Shown: one piece after another, positions 41,645 through 50,378 of the stretch
How the letters are laid out: each line of letters begins with the position of its first letter
Position numbering within the stretch: the first letter of the stretch is position 1
From: Bin87 sp965207585
Lineage (GTDB): Bacteria > Chloroflexota > Dehalococcoidia > Lucifugimonadales > UBA3495
Reading direction: 5' to 3'
DNA length: 64,000 bases
Assembly: GCA_965207585.1 (NCBI GenBank)
Contig: CBDBMT010000003.1
Coordinates: forward strand, 2,852,001 to 2,916,000
The notes under the pieces: generated by a model
The model's database searches: none
What the model saw: the letters and a program-made list of their open reading frames with translations, nothing else
What the model was told of the DNA's origin: nothing
Position numbers and translations under genes: made by a program

Positions 41645-42085
41645 GGCGGGTCTCGACGAAGGGTCTTGGCATCGAATCGTATCACAGCGCAACAAAACAA
41701 ATTTGGGTTGGGCGGCAAATTGCTGGCGAGTGACTGGAGCGAGATCTCATCTTCACGCGGGTGCGATACTGACAACTTTGCTATGGGGATTCCCGGGGGT
41801 ATTCACCTGCTGTGGCGCCCGGAAAATTTGCACTTTTTGAAAAAATTCGATTAATTTCGCATTTCAGAAAGCAGGCACCGGCACAAACCCATTTGCTAAA
41901 TTCCCAGTCACGTTAGGGCGGGCACACCGAGCGTGGGCTAGGCACGTCTCTGCGGATAGTGGATTCATAGTGGGTAAGTGATGACACCGGCGGTACTGCA
42001 CAAGCAGGCGCTTCCTGCCATTTCGTTCGGCGCGCTCATGCGTGGATGGTCAACACTGGCCTTCTCCACATGCACGGACGGGGAA
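41645..42085 (+). other. Leader region upstream of rsmH
   Basis: About 440 bases without a recognised gene, partly AT-rich. It holds a candidate promoter, TTGCAC (41828-41833), 17 bases, TTAATT (41851-41856). Nearer the gene are TGGAT (41960-41964) and TGGGT (41971-41975), which recall MraZ-box repeats found before the division cluster in other bacteria. No mraZ gene is present. The frame of rsmH stays open back to 41978, so part of this could be coding. Confidence 0.35.
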
Positions 42086-43003
42086 GTGTCGGTTCATCAC
42101 AATCCGGTGCTGGTTGCGGAGACTCTGGGATGGTTGTCGGTAGGCCCCGGAGGGGTCTATCTCGATGGCACGGTGGGAGAGGGTGGACATTCGGAGGCGA
42201 TCCTTGACGCATCGGGACCCAACGGGGTCGTGTTGGGGATAGATCGCGACCCCCGTTCCGTGGATGCGGCCCGGCGCCGGCTGACCGGCTACGGAGATCG
42301 CGCGCGGGTCGTCCACGGCAATTACGCCGACATGAGCGACCTGGCGCGACAGGCCGGCATCGAACGAGTCGACGGCGTGCTGCTTGACTTGGGGTTTTCC
42401 TCCCGACAGGTCGACTCCGCGGGATATGGTTTTTCGTTCCAGCGGGACGAACCCCTGGACATGCGATACGACACGGCAGGGTCCACGGCCGCCGACTTGC
42501 TGAATCACACTGACGAGCGCGAGTTGGCCGACGTCATTTACCGGTACGGCGAAGAACGCCGCAGCCGCGCCGTTGCCCGGGCTATCGTTGAGGCTCGACC
42601 TGTAACCACGACGGGTCGCCTGGCTACTGTGGTCGCCCGCGCGCTGGGCGGACGCCGGGGAAGCCGGCACCCGGCCACGAGAACGTTCCAGGCGCTGCGG
42701 ATCGCAGTGAACGAGGAGCTGATGCACCTGCAAGCTGGCCTGGACGCCGTGCCGGGAATGCTGAAATCGCGCGGCCGGTTGGTCGTGATCAGCTACCACA
42801 GCCTGGAGGACCGGCTGGTCAAGGCCTGGATGGATCGGGAAGCGGCGCAATGCATCTGTCCTCCGGAGTTGCCCATGTGCGCGTGTGACCACGAACCCTC
42901 GGTGCGGTTCGTTCGGCGGCGCGTGGTGCGCCCATCTGCCGCGGAAACAGACAACAACCCGCGCAGCAGGAGCGCGCGCCTCAGAGCGGTGGAACGCATC
43001 TGA
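42086..43003 (+). CDS. rsmH: 16S rRNA (cytosine-1402-N4) methyltransferase
   Basis: 305 residues from GTG 42086; in-frame ATGs at 41978 and 42038 would add 16-36 residues not found in the family. Signatures: HHNPVLVAETLGWL, then YLDGTVGEGGHSEAIL (AdoMet site), DGVLLDLGFSSRQVD, HPATRTFQALRIAVNEEL and VISYHSLEDRLVK. It methylates C1402 of 16S rRNA. It opens the short division cluster rsmH-ftsA-ftsZ; ftsL, ftsI and mur genes, which usually follow, are missing. Confidence 0.93.
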   Translation: MSVHHNPVLVAETLGWLSVGPGGVYLDGTVGEGGHSEAILDASGPNGVVLGIDRDPRSVDAARRRLTGYGDRARVVHGNYADMSDLARQAGIERVDGVLLDLGFSSRQVDSAGYGFSFQRDEPLDMRYDTAGSTAADLLNHTDERELADVIYRYGEERRSRAVARAIVEARPVTTTGRLATVVARALGGRRGSRHPATRTFQALRIAVNEELMHLQAGLDAVPGMLKSRGRLVVISYHSLEDRLVKAWMDREAAQCICPPELPMCACDHEPSVRFVRRRVVRPSAAETDNNPRSRSARLRAVERI

Positions 43004-43067
43004 TCCGCCGCCCGCAAACGATCATAGCTTCTCTTTCATAACCACATTCGTCCGAGGTAACGCCAAA

Positions 43068-44360
43068 ATGCCACAGGAATCGATATACGCCGCCGTTGAC
43101 ATCGGCACCAGCAAAATCATTTCGATCGTCGCGCGGCTCGGGCCGGAAGGGGAGTTGAAGCCGCTGGGCACCGGCGTGGCCCCGTCCAACGGAGTGCGGC
43201 AGGGCGTCATCGACGACTTCGGCGAGGTCAAGAACAGCTTGCAGGAGAGCATGGCTGAGTGCCTGCGCTACGTGGGACGCAATCCTGTGGACAGGTTTCA
43301 CGTCGTGGTGAATGGCGATCACCTGGTCAGCGTCAACTCGACGGAGATGTTGGGAAGCGGTGAAGAGGTGGTGACGATCACCGAGCAGCGGCTGCGCTCT
43401 CTGATGAGCAGTACCTCCGGGAGCCTGGAACAGCAACTGGATAGCCGCAGCGAGCAGACGCTGCACATGATCCCCATGCGATACCGGCTGGACGGGATGA
43501 CCGGGGTGCGCAACCCGACCGGGCTCGACACTAACGAATTGCAATTGGAGGCCCACATCGTGCGCGGCATGTCGGTGCCGCTGGGCAACACGGTGCGCGC
43601 GTTGCAGTCGTGCAAGGCCAAGGTAGACGGGATGATAGCCCACCCGTTGGCGTCGGCCGAGGGAGTGCTGACCGCCGACGAGCGGGAAATGGGCGTTGTG
43701 GTGGTGGACATCGGAGCCGGGACGATCAAGACGGCGATTTATCGCGAGGGGACGCCGCTCTTCTCTTCTGTGGTTCCCATGGGAGGCAACCAGCTCACGC
43801 GTGATATGGCCATCGCGATGCGGATCCCGTATCAAATGGCTGAGGACCTGAAGGTTCAGTTCGGCCACGCGCTGCCGGACGCGATTCCAGCGAACGAAGA
43901 GGTGCTGATCCCGGCAACCCAGGTGCAGCCGAAACGAATGATATTGCGACGCGAATTGTGCGAGCCGCTCTATCTGCGTTCATTGCAGATGCTCAAGCTG
44001 GTCAGCGAGGAGCTCTACCGGGCGGAGATCGGCTCGATGCCGCCGGGAGGGATCGTGTTTACGGGCGGGGTTTCCCGCATGCCCGGCCTGACGGAAATGG
44101 CCGCGCGCGGCTTGAGAACCGAAGTCCGCGTGGGCATTCCGCTCTGGTACGCGGGATTGCCGGAATCGCTGCGACAGCCGGAATTTTCTGCCGTGTTGGG
44201 CGCCATGCAGTGGGCGGTGAAACATCGCAACCGTCCGGATCAGGAACGGCCGCGCGGTTCCGGCGAGCGGAACTGGTCTCCGGCTTCACTGTTCCGGCGG
44301 CCGTTCGCGCGCTCCGGATCGCGGCGAGCCGCGGCCGAACCCGAATCCGAGGACGAATAG
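43068..44360 (+). CDS. ftsA: Cell division protein FtsA
   Basis: 430 residues of the actin-like fold. Seen: YAAVDIGTSKIISIVARLG (phosphate 1), the 1C-type insertion near 85-165, VVVVDIGAGTIKTAIYREG (phosphate 2, near 206), PYQMAEDLKVQFG and IVFTGGVSRMPGL near 325. FtsA tethers FtsZ to the membrane. The Arg-rich tail (FRRPFARSGSRRAAAEPE) is where the amphipathic membrane helix normally lies, but it is more charged than usual. GAGGT precedes ATG 43068; longer open frames upstream overlap rsmH. ftsZ follows after 101 bases. Confidence 0.92.
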   Translation: MPQESIYAAVDIGTSKIISIVARLGPEGELKPLGTGVAPSNGVRQGVIDDFGEVKNSLQESMAECLRYVGRNPVDRFHVVVNGDHLVSVNSTEMLGSGEEVVTITEQRLRSLMSSTSGSLEQQLDSRSEQTLHMIPMRYRLDGMTGVRNPTGLDTNELQLEAHIVRGMSVPLGNTVRALQSCKAKVDGMIAHPLASAEGVLTADEREMGVVVVDIGAGTIKTAIYREGTPLFSSVVPMGGNQLTRDMAIAMRIPYQMAEDLKVQFGHALPDAIPANEEVLIPATQVQPKRMILRRELCEPLYLRSLQMLKLVSEELYRAEIGSMPPGGIVFTGGVSRMPGLTEMAARGLRTEVRVGIPLWYAGLPESLRQPEFSAVLGAMQWAVKHRNRPDQERPRGSGERNWSPASLFRRPFARSGSRRAAAEPESEDE

Positions 44361-44461
44361 ATCAATCATCGCCGGGCGCACGCTGCACCGCGAGCGCGCC
44401 GGAGCAGTTTGACCATCGACCAAACCCAAATTCAGCAACAATAACAGGAGGCGAAAGGACG

Positions 44462-45604
44462 ATGATATTTCCCGATAACTCCGCGTCGTGGGAGCCAGCC
44501 GAGCACTTTGATGACCCCGACGGCCTGATACCCGAAATCGGACGTGGGGTTCCGCTGATAAAAGTGCTTGGCGTGGGCGGCGGCGGCTCCAACGCGGTGA
44601 GCCGCATGTATAAGGAGAAACTGCCCGTTGTCGAATATTACGCGCTGAACACTGACGCCCAGCATCTTGCCCGGTGCGACGTTCACTACCGGATCGCTCT
44701 GGGCCGCAACCTGACGCGCGGACTGGGCGCCGGAGCACAGCCCGAGCTGGGTCGTCAGGCGGCAACGGAATCGCGCGCCGAAATCGAGCAGGCAGTGAGT
44801 GGCGCGGACATGGTGTTCCTGGCGGTGGGCATGGGCGGAGGCACTGGCACCGGAGCCGCTCCGGTTGTGGCGCAGATCGCGAAAGAATCGGGAGCTCTTA
44901 CCATCGCGGTGGTGAGCCGGCCCTTCGGGTTTGAAGCGCAGATGCGTCGCAAGAACGCTGAGGAGGGCCTGGAACGACTGCAGGACCATGTCGATACCAT
45001 GATCGTCATTCCCAACGACCGCCTGCTGGCGCTGAACGAGGAACAGTCTGACTCCTACTCGTGGGAAGACGCGCTCAAGCTGGCGGACTCAGTGCTGCAC
45101 CAGGGCATCAGCGCCATCGCCGAGGTGGTCACCGTTCCGGGTGAGATCAACGTGGACTTCGCTGACGTAAAGACGATTCTCACCGGGGCCGGACAGGCCT
45201 GGTTGTCCATCGGCCGGGGTCGGGGTGAAGGAAGGGCCAGGGAAGCGGCCCGACAATGCACCACGAGCCCACTACTGGACATTTCCCTGGAAGGGTCGCG
45301 GCGGATCCTGTTCGTCCTTACCGGCGGCAACAACCTGTCGTTGCTGGAAGTCCAGGAAGCGGCGGCAGTGGTCGAGGAGTTGGCCGATCCCAACGCCAAC
45401 ATCATCTTCGGGACCAACCGGGATGCCCGGCTGGACGATGAAGTCAAGATGACGATGGTGGCGGCGGACTTCCCGGCGGCGATAGAGACCCCGGAAGACG
45501 ACATCGCCAAGTTGCTGAACGAGATGGACGTACCGGAAAGAAGGGATTACGAACTCCCGACGTTCTTGCAGAACCGCCAGAATCGCCGGGGATTCTATCG
45601 CTAG
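44462..45604 (+). CDS. ftsZ: Cell division protein FtsZ
   Basis: 380 residues. The tubulin-like GTPase has IKVLGVGGGGSNAVSRM near residue 33, the signature GMGGGTGTGAAP near 122, and PNDRLLAL near 184, with the T7-region Asp in LKLADSVLHQGI. The C-terminal tail DYELPTFLQNRQNRRGFYR is close to the conserved peptide that binds FtsA. The spacer between GTPase and tail is very short. GGAGG lies about 12 bases before the ATG at 44462. A strong terminator follows, ending the rsmH-ftsA-ftsZ group. Confidence 0.96.
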   Translation: MIFPDNSASWEPAEHFDDPDGLIPEIGRGVPLIKVLGVGGGGSNAVSRMYKEKLPVVEYYALNTDAQHLARCDVHYRIALGRNLTRGLGAGAQPELGRQAATESRAEIEQAVSGADMVFLAVGMGGGTGTGAAPVVAQIAKESGALTIAVVSRPFGFEAQMRRKNAEEGLERLQDHVDTMIVIPNDRLLALNEEQSDSYSWEDALKLADSVLHQGISAIAEVVTVPGEINVDFADVKTILTGAGQAWLSIGRGRGEGRAREAARQCTTSPLLDISLEGSRRILFVLTGGNNLSLLEVQEAAAVVEELADPNANIIFGTNRDARLDDEVKMTMVAADFPAAIETPEDDIAKLLNEMDVPERRDYELPTFLQNRQNRRGFYR

Positions 45605-45626
45605 ACCGGTCCTCGCCGACCTCTGC

Positions 45627-45663
45627 GGCCCCCTCTGCTTTCGGGAGAGGGGGCCAATTTTTG
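45627..45663 (+). terminator. Rho-independent terminator after ftsZ
   Basis: GGCCCCCTCT (45627-45636) pairs perfectly with AGAGGGGGCC (45646-45655) and is followed by AATTTTTT. Confidence 0.9.
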
Positions 45664-45749
45664 TGCCGTCACGTTTGGCGGGCCGAAAATCTCGAAAATC
45701 CGGCTGAAATTCTGACGCCTTTCACCGTGCGGACCGGAATCAGGGTCGG

Positions 45750-45807
45750 TATAATCCTGACTACTACAAATTGTGGTTTGTGGGTTCAAGAACACAATAT
45801 ATTCCGA
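45750..45807 (+). promoter_or_regulatory. nrdR promoter with two candidate NrdR boxes
   Basis: TATAAT (45750-45755) is followed by the near-palindrome ACTACAAATTGTGGT (45763-45777). Then comes ACACAATATATT (45792-45803), which matches the first 12 of 16 positions of the recalled NrdR-box consensus ACACWATATATWGTGT. The centres are about 30 bases apart, near the three-turn spacing of known NrdR box pairs. Autorepression is likely. Confidence 0.6.
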
Positions 45808-45850
45808 TTTCAAAAACTGTCTGAAAAAGTGACCAAAAGGGGCCAATCCC

Positions 45851-46375
45851 ATGAAATGCCCTTACTGCGAAACGGCGCAAAGCAAGGTGACCGACTCGCG
45901 GGATGCTGAAAACGGCATCCGGCGGCGGCGGGAGTGCCTCTCCTGCGGGCGTCGGTTCACCACCCACGAACAGGTCAGGCTGCCGGCGCTGCAAGTGGAA
46001 AAGCGCGACGGGCGGCGCCAGGAATTCAGCCGGGCCAAGCTGGTGTCGGGAATAGACATGGCGTGTACCCGCAGGCCGATCCCCCGGCGGGACATTGACC
46101 GCCTGGCCGACGATATTGAAACGGAACTCCAGCGCCTGGGCAGCGGCGTGGTCAAGTCACGTGATCTGGGACTGATGGTCTTGGAGCGGCTGCGGACGCT
46201 GGACGAGGTCGCGTACATGCGGTACGCATCGGTTTATTACGACTTTCAGAGAGCGGACGACTTCGAAGAACAAGCCCGTTCGCTGCGACAGGGCCACCCG
46301 GAACCGCTGGTAAGCCTGGCCGCAGTAACCACCCGCAGGACCCGGGCTCGCCGCGCCACCCGGCGCGACGGCTAA
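45851..46375 (+). CDS. nrdR: Transcriptional repressor NrdR
   Basis: 174 residues. The zinc ribbon is CPYC (3-6) and CLSC (29-32) with RRRRECLSCGRRFTTHE. The ATP-cone follows (VEKRDGRRQEFSRAKLVSGI; YMRYASVYYDFQ). It senses ATP and dATP and represses ribonucleotide reductase genes. The sequence continues about 20 residues past the usual end with an Arg/Thr-rich tail (TTRRTRARRATRRDG). Upstream boxes suggest self-control; nrdJ lies 1.2 kb downstream. Confidence 0.95.
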   Translation: MKCPYCETAQSKVTDSRDAENGIRRRRECLSCGRRFTTHEQVRLPALQVEKRDGRRQEFSRAKLVSGIDMACTRRPIPRRDIDRLADDIETELQRLGSGVVKSRDLGLMVLERLRTLDEVAYMRYASVYYDFQRADDFEEQARSLRQGHPEPLVSLAAVTTRRTRARRATRRDG

Positions 46376-46562
46376 CAGGCGAACCACGGGCCAGACCTTG
46401 CGTTAACGAGGACGTGATCTGTGGATCGCATCAAGGCGTATCAACTTATGGACTCAAGGGCGCTCCGGCATCGCCACCATCGCCGGGCGTCCCGGTCAAA
46501 CCAAAAGGGCAATTGCCACCTGCTCGCCAAACCAAACCTAAAGGGAGGTGTTCAACACCATC

Positions 46563-46820
46563 ATGAGCAGCAGCGTTCAATACTCCGCCTTCACAAGGCT
46601 GTTGACCCACAACAACCGGGTCCACGACATGGAGGAGATGCTGCGGAAGATGTGGGTCCCGTCGGACTGGGAAACCGCCGACGCGGATAGTGGCGACTCG
46701 TGGATTCCGAACCCCTTTGCCGAGCTTCAGGATGACCTGGACCGAGAGGCCCGGGCGTGCCTGGTGAGTTGCTGGGCGGCATTGCCGGCGCAGCGGGAGG
46801 ATGATGACCTCATCGCGTAA
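46563..46820 (+). CDS. Small hypothetical protein between nrdR and nrdJ
   Basis: 85 residues from ATG 46563, with GGGAGG 14 bases upstream; a GTG at 46548 inside that site is less likely. It is Trp-rich (MLRKMWVPSDWE; VSCWAALPAQ) and acidic, with no known motif. Its last 20 bases overlap the next gene in another frame, so the two are probably co-translated. The function is unknown. Confidence 0.55.
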   Translation: MSSSVQYSAFTRLLTHNNRVHDMEEMLRKMWVPSDWETADADSGDSWIPNPFAELQDDLDREARACLVSCWAALPAQREDDDLIA

Positions 46821-47373
46821 AAGCGTCCACCGTTTGGGACGGCCGACGGCGGCGGGCGTTGCTCCGCCCCGTCGGATGCCGACTACTCAACTCCAGTATG
46901 AGCCTGTCGCTTGGGAGCCTGAAGAAATGCAACATTCGGTGCATTACAACGTAGAGATCCACTGCGGCCCGTGCCCTGAAGGGGCCGGGGCCGAGATTAC
47001 CCAACGGCTGCGACCCGCGTTTCCGGTGACCAACTGTCGGAACACGCCCACGGGACTGACGCTGCGCGTGACCGCCGGACACCAGTACGCATACGGAGCC
47101 CTGCGGGATTTCGCAGACCTGATAGCGGACACGCTGACCCGGTTGGGAATCAGCATGACTTCCGGGGTGGTGCGCCTGGTCACCAGGGGAACCCCGGGGG
47201 AGGAAGGAATGTGGCATCGCGTGCAGGACGCAACGGCTGCCCTGGTCGGATTAGACCTGCGGCCGGAGCGAGAGACGCCGGTGCTGTACTTCTACAAAGG
47301 ATTGCGGTTCGACTTGGACCTGTCCGCACGACTCAAGGATGTGAGCAGGAAAAGCGAGGTCGGAACGATCTGA
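46801..47373 (+). CDS. Hypothetical protein between nrdR and nrdJ
   Basis: 190 residues; the start is uncertain, with ATG 46801 directly after GGGAGG and another ATG at 46927 nearer the conserved-looking part. That part (HYNVEIHCGPCPEGAGAEIT) has a CxxC pair. The end is mixed strand and helix (LYFYKGLRFDLDLSARLKDV). It is not recognised. Its place between nrdR and nrdJ suggests, but does not show, a link with deoxynucleotide supply. Confidence 0.55.
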   Translation: MMTSSRKSVHRLGRPTAAGVAPPRRMPTTQLQYEPVAWEPEEMQHSVHYNVEIHCGPCPEGAGAEITQRLRPAFPVTNCRNTPTGLTLRVTAGHQYAYGALRDFADLIADTLTRLGISMTSGVVRLVTRGTPGEEGMWHRVQDATAALVGLDLRPERETPVLYFYKGLRFDLDLSARLKDVSRKSEVGTI

Positions 47374-47518
47374 TCTTTGAGGCGGGACGTTGTCGCGCCG
47401 GCGTCCCGCCGCATCAATTCGATTGACCCCGGCGCGTGAGAGGGTTAATGGTTTAGACTGCGGCGATGCACGGTAGCCTCGTGCAAATCGTCGTTCTTTA
47501 TCTGTAAATCGTAAGTTT

Positions 47519-47534
47519 GATCAATATAGTTGAG
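47519..47534 (+). promoter_or_regulatory. Possible NrdR half-box upstream of nrdJ
   Basis: The core CAATATA (47522-47528) is shared with the better box before nrdR, but only about half of the recalled 16-base consensus matches and no second box at the proper spacing is seen. Confidence 0.3.
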
Positions 47535-47553
47535 TTTACGGGAGGTACTTGCT

Positions 47554-49986
47554 GTGGCAACGGCTATGGGAATTGAACCGGCAGGCAGGGCTGATTCGGT
47601 GAGGCGACGCATACGCGACGCAATGGTCGAGGCCGGCATAGCCGGCGAGTACAACGATCGCAACGGAACCTTGACCGATAACGCCAGAGTCGTGCTGCAA
47701 CGCCGGTATCTTTCCAAGGACCGGGAAGGCAACGTGCTGGAAGACCCGGAAGGAATGTTCCGCCGGGTGGCGCGCAACCTGTCCCAATCAGAGTTGGAAT
47801 ATGGTGCGACGGAAGAGGAGCGCGCCGCGGTGGAGGAGCGGTTCTACCGGGTGATGCGCCGGCTGGAGTTCCTGCCCAACTCCCCAACGTTGATGAACGC
47901 CGGGCGTGAACTCCAGCAACTGTCGGCGTGCTTCGTGCTGCCGGTCGAGGATTCACTGGATTCCATTTTCACCAAGGTGAAGGAGACGGCGCTGATCCAC
48001 AAGAGCGGCGGCGGCACCGGGTTTGCCTTTTCGCGGCTGCGCCCGGAGGGCGACGTCGTCGGTTCCACCGGAGGAGTGGCGTCGGGCCCGGTGAGCTTCA
48101 TCAACGCTTTCGATGCGGCGACCGACGTGGTCAAGCAGGGCGGCACCCGCCGGGGCGCGAACATGGGCATCCTGCACGTGACGCACCCCGACGTGCTTCG
48201 GTTCATCAGGTCCAAAGAGGACGGAACCCACCTGAGCAACTTCAATATCTCGGTGGCGGTCACGGAAGACTTCATGGTCAAGGCGGAAAAGGGCGAGGAA
48301 TACGACCTCGTAAATCCGCGGACCGGGCAGGTTGTGGAGCAACTCAATGCCAGCGAAGTGTTCCAGCAAATGACGGAACTGGCGTGGCGCACCGGCGACC
48401 CCGGCATCGTGTTCCTGGACCGGATCAACCGCGACAATCCCAACCCGCAACTGGGGGATATTGAGTCGACCAATCCGTGCGGAGAGCAGCCGCTGCTGCC
48501 TTACGAATCGTGCAACCTGGGTTCGCTGAACCTGGCGCGGATGGTCCATTACACGGCGGATGACGTTGAAGTCGACTGGGATCGAATGAGTGAAGTGATC
48601 ACGACGGCGGTGCACATGCTGGACAGCGTGATCGACATGAACGACTACCCGATCCAGGAAATCGCCGATATGAGCCGCCGGACCCGCCGCATCGGCCTGG
48701 GCGTCATGGGATGGTCGGATCTGCTGATCCAGATGGGCGTGCGCTATGACAGCGTGGAAGCGCTGGAGCTGGCCCGCGAGGTGATGAAGTTCATCCAGGA
48801 AGAGACCTATCGGGCGTCTTGCGAACTGGCTGATTCCCGGGGCCCCTTCCCGGAATGGGAAAACAGCGCGTACAACGAGGGCCCGGATTCCTCGCCCATG
48901 CGCAACTCGGCGCCGGTGACCATTGCGCCCACCGGAACCATCAGCATCATCGCCGGGGCATCCAGCGGGATCGAGCCGCTGTTTGCCCTGTCCTACGTGC
49001 GGAACGTGATGGACAACACCCGCCTGGTGGAGGGGAACGCCTTCCTGGAAGCGGTGGCTCGCCACGAAGGGTTTTACACGCCGGAACTCATGGAGCGGCT
49101 GGCCAGTGTCGGCTCGCTGGAGGACCTGGACGTGCCGGAATGGGTCAGGAACGTTTTCCGGGTGTCCCACGACATCGACCCCCGGTGGCACGTGCGGATG
49201 CAGGCAGCCTTCCAGGAATACACGGATAACGCGGTGTCCAAGACCATCAACTTCCCCAGCGAAGCGACAGTGGAAGACGTGGCGGAGGCCTACCGGTCCG
49301 CCTACACCCTTGGATGCAAGGGAATCACGGTATACCGCGACGGCAGCAAATTGGAGCAGGTGTTGAGCACCGGCACTAGCGGAGAAACATCCGAAGCCGA
49401 TAATCCGGCTGACGCTGACGACCCGGACGCCGTGAAGATCATCGGGCTCGGCCACCGGGCGCCCCGGCGCCGACCCCGTCAGATCCACGGCATCACGGAA
49501 CGGGTGCGGACCGGACACGGCAACATGTACGTCACCGTGAACATGGATGCCAACGGGTTGCCCTTCGAGGTGTTCGGCGCCATGGGCAAGGCCGGCGGGT
49601 GCGACGCTGCGCTGCTGGAGGCAGTTTCACGCCTGGTGTCACTGGCGCTGCGTGGGGGCATCGATCCCAGCGAGGTCACCCGGCAATTGCGCGGGATAAC
49701 GTGCTGCCCGGCGTGGGACGACGGCGTGCTGGTGGGATCCGGCCCCGACGCGGTGGCCCTGGTGCTGGACAAGATCGCCAATGGCGGCGATGCGCTGAAC
49801 AGCGCGCCTGCCGGCGTGCAATTGAGCCTGGCCGGGGCACCCAATGAGAACGGCGCCAATGGCTATTCGTCGGCCGCAATGTATCCGACGGGCTTCTCCC
49901 AGAGGTGCCCGGAATGTAATGGAGGCGTGGTCAACCAGGAAGGATGCCTGGCGTGCTATTCGTGCGGGTGGAACAAGTGCGAGTAG
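47554..49986 (+). CDS. nrdJ: Adenosylcobalamin-dependent (class II) ribonucleotide reductase
   Basis: 810 residues. Key motifs: LSACFVLPVEDSLDSIF with the first active Cys; KSGGGTGFAFSRLRP; ESTNPCGEQPLLPYESCNLGSLNLARM with the radical Cys, Asn and Glu; and APTGTISIIAGASSGIEPLFAL. A C-terminal zinc/redox part has CPEC and CYSCGWNKC. It reduces ribonucleotides using a radical from B12, so needs no oxygen and no small subunit. GTG 47554 is chosen because GGGAGG lies 8 bases upstream. A terminator follows. Confidence 0.97.
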   Translation: MATAMGIEPAGRADSVRRRIRDAMVEAGIAGEYNDRNGTLTDNARVVLQRRYLSKDREGNVLEDPEGMFRRVARNLSQSELEYGATEEERAAVEERFYRVMRRLEFLPNSPTLMNAGRELQQLSACFVLPVEDSLDSIFTKVKETALIHKSGGGTGFAFSRLRPEGDVVGSTGGVASGPVSFINAFDAATDVVKQGGTRRGANMGILHVTHPDVLRFIRSKEDGTHLSNFNISVAVTEDFMVKAEKGEEYDLVNPRTGQVVEQLNASEVFQQMTELAWRTGDPGIVFLDRINRDNPNPQLGDIESTNPCGEQPLLPYESCNLGSLNLARMVHYTADDVEVDWDRMSEVITTAVHMLDSVIDMNDYPIQEIADMSRRTRRIGLGVMGWSDLLIQMGVRYDSVEALELAREVMKFIQEETYRASCELADSRGPFPEWENSAYNEGPDSSPMRNSAPVTIAPTGTISIIAGASSGIEPLFALSYVRNVMDNTRLVEGNAFLEAVARHEGFYTPELMERLASVGSLEDLDVPEWVRNVFRVSHDIDPRWHVRMQAAFQEYTDNAVSKTINFPSEATVEDVAEAYRSAYTLGCKGITVYRDGSKLEQVLSTGTSGETSEADNPADADDPDAVKIIGLGHRAPRRRPRQIHGITERVRTGHGNMYVTVNMDANGLPFEVFGAMGKAGGCDAALLEAVSRLVSLALRGGIDPSEVTRQLRGITCCPAWDDGVLVGSGPDAVALVLDKIANGGDALNSAPAGVQLSLAGAPNENGANGYSSAAMYPTGFSQRCPECNGGVVNQEGCLACYSCGWNKCE

Positions 49987-49996
49987 GAACACATGC

Positions 49997-50025
49997 GGGG
50001 CGAATGATTATTCGCCCCCTTGCTT
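49997..50025 (+). terminator. Terminator after nrdJ
   Basis: GGGGCGAAT (49997-50005) pairs perfectly with ATTCGCCCC (50010-50018) around a 4-base loop, followed by CTTGCTTT. Confidence 0.75.
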
Positions 50026-50069
50026 TGTACCGGGAATGGCCCAAGTTGTCGATGCGGTGGGTGGGTGAA

Positions 50070-50378
50070 ATGACTCGACCAGATTCGCGCGGACGCTACG
50101 CAGTCATCGAAACCGTTGATTTCGCCGAGGACTGGAGCCGAGGAGGCGCTGAAGGCTGGATCAACCCTATAGCCGATTCGGTAACGTTGAGAGTCATCAA
50201 GGAGGCTTTGGAGAGGGCCCCGTGGGGCCCATCTGCTGCGGACGGTTGGGCTGACAACATCCGTGCGGTCAGCTTCCCCATGTCGGCCCGCAACCCCTTT
50301 GGCAGGGTGAGGATCCGCTATGAAGTGGTAGAGGACGACCGGGAAGTTCGATTGCTCGGCGTCAATCTTATCGGTTAG
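50070..50378 (+). CDS. Small hypothetical protein, possible toxin partner of the Panacea protein
   Basis: 102 residues. Arg- and Trp-containing helices (VTLRVIKEALERAPWGP; GWADNIRAVSFPMS) are followed by a strand-rich end (GRVRIRYEVVEDDREVRLLGVNLIG) that recalls the last strands of RelE-like toxins, without clear catalytic residues. Its stop overlaps by 11 bases the end of a convergent Panacea-domain gene. Panacea proteins act as antitoxins for many unrelated toxins, so a toxin role is reasonable but inferred. A GGTGGGTG run precedes the ATG. Confidence 0.58.
   Translation: MTRPDSRGRYAVIETVDFAEDWSRGGAEGWINPIADSVTLRVIKEALERAPWGPSAADGWADNIRAVSFPMSARNPFGRVRIRYEVVEDDREVRLLGVNLIG

Noticed and set aside
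47374..47553. Cobalamin riboswitch before nrdJ
   Set aside because: The 180-base gap shows no B12 box and no multi-helix core; only a weak NrdR-like core.
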